61,398 nucleotides of DNA from contig CM074819.1 in NCBI GenBank assembly GCA_037447605.1, positions 890,297-951,694 on the forward strand. Reading direction: 5' to 3'. The notes beneath the pieces are model-generated. The model made no database searches and was not told the DNA's origin. It was given only the letters and a program-made list of their open reading frames with translations. The position numbers were made by a program, and so were the translations under genes. Source of the stretch: Zygnema circumcarinatum (lineage: Eukaryota > Streptophyta > Zygnematophyceae > Zygnematales > Zygnemataceae). Shown here piece by piece: positions 60,809 through 61,398 of this stretch (position 1 is the stretch's first letter; every line of letters begins with the position of its first letter).

Positions 60809-61164
60809 TTTTTCAAGTCTTGTGGACAAATGAAGAGATTCACAATGTTCCATCATTTTTTTCCTCATGGTATGAACATAGTACATATAACTACCACCAC
60901 TTCGACATTTCAGGTCTGCATGTTACATACACTCCCTTCAACGTTAATCCGTGGAAATCCAATGCAGTTCGACATGTAACGGAACATCAAAAAAGTGCGC
61001 AGCATGTCTTTCTATCGGCTTTGCTTCTCTATGACTGTCTTCCCACCCTCCCTCCCTCCCACCCGCCTGCTCCCCACCCGCCCTCCATCCCTCTCTCCCT
61101 ACCCTGCCTCCCTCCCTCTCCCTCCCTCCCCCTCCCTCCCTCCCTCCACCAACTAACTAGTGCT

Positions 61165-61348
61165 CTACACCCCGAGCAGCCGCCGGGCGTCATCGCGTAC
61201 GGGCTCCCCCACCGACGTGAAAATCTGTGCGTTTCGGATGTGGTCGCAGAGCTCCTCCACGAGGGGCTCATCCCGGCCGTGGGAAACCACCAGGAGTCGG
61301 AACGCCTTCACTAAGCTCTGTAGCGCGCCTTCCCAGTCTCCGGAACAC
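61165..61348 (-). CDS. Last exon of an unidentified gene (partial)
   Basis: A reverse-strand exon begins after a good acceptor (ctgcag|GTGTTCC, 61349/61348). It reads about 60 codons (DWEGALQSLVKAFRLLVVSH, DEPLVEELCDHIRNAQIF, ending ARRLLGV) to TAG at 61167-61165. The amphipathic helical character suggests a solenoid or helical C-terminus. The family is not recognised; upstream exons lie beyond the window. Confidence 0.5.
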
Positions 61349-61398
61349 CTGCAGCCACAGACAGACTCAGACTCTAGCTCTCCCTCCCCCTCCCCCCT

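Overview
The window is eukaryotic nuclear DNA. It has GT-AG (and at least one GC-AG) introns with -gcag/-ctgcag acceptors, 5-16-exon genes and very abundant low-complexity purine/pyrimidine tracts. A plant-type DET1, a plant-type NUP93, a DUF789 protein (a streptophyte family) and a PHD protein of the At3g08020 type, alongside a COMMD10 gene that flowering-plant models are thought to lack, point to a streptophyte: most likely a charophycean green alga or an early-diverging land plant. I cannot name the species. One run of N (37262-37271) shows this is a draft assembly.

Layout, left to right. 1-1093: organelle-like DNA (short GC-rich repeats, then an AT-rich rps11 fragment), joined abruptly to nuclear DNA. 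1291-6024 (-): ferrochelatase lacking its 3' exons. 6134-6325: a GTAC-rich array plus ACGTGGC. 6442-9072 (+): mitochondrial Fe-S co-chaperone HSCB, head to head with ferrochelatase. 11008-12567 (+): a single-exon F-box/LRR protein. 13971-21487 (-): NUP93, 16 exons. 22717-27827 or further (-): DUF789 protein with a very long disordered N-terminus and a 56-bp tandem array over one of its splice donors. 28640-30452 (-): a ubiquitin-like-domain protein, possibly the 5' part of the DUF789 gene. 31659-39218 or further (-): PHD/zinc-ribbon chromatin protein with a C-terminal Tudor-like module. 41685-44490 (-): URI1-type unconventional prefoldin. 45825-47155 (+): small membrane protein. 48413-53786 (+): DET1, 10 exons, with a Gly/Ser-rich insertion of about 460 residues. 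55368-56890 or further (-): COMMD10. 57663-60808 (+): DUF455 ferritin-like protein. 61165-61348 (-): last exon of an unidentified gene.

Exon borders were set by hand from splice dinucleotides, reading-frame phase and remembered homologues. For NUP93, HSCB, DET1, URI1, DUF455 and the PHD protein (internal exons) every junction keeps phase, so those models are strong. The first exons of ferrochelatase, COMMD10, the PHD gene and DUF789 are unresolved.

Themes. Two head-to-head pairs (ferrochelatase/HSCB and COMMD10/DUF455) each bring together genes of metal-linked families. Several inferred promoter regions share G-box (CACGTG) or ACGTGGC words with clusters of GTAC/CGTAC words. Many low-complexity tracts lie in introns, and some of the pyrimidine ones run straight into 3' splice sites.
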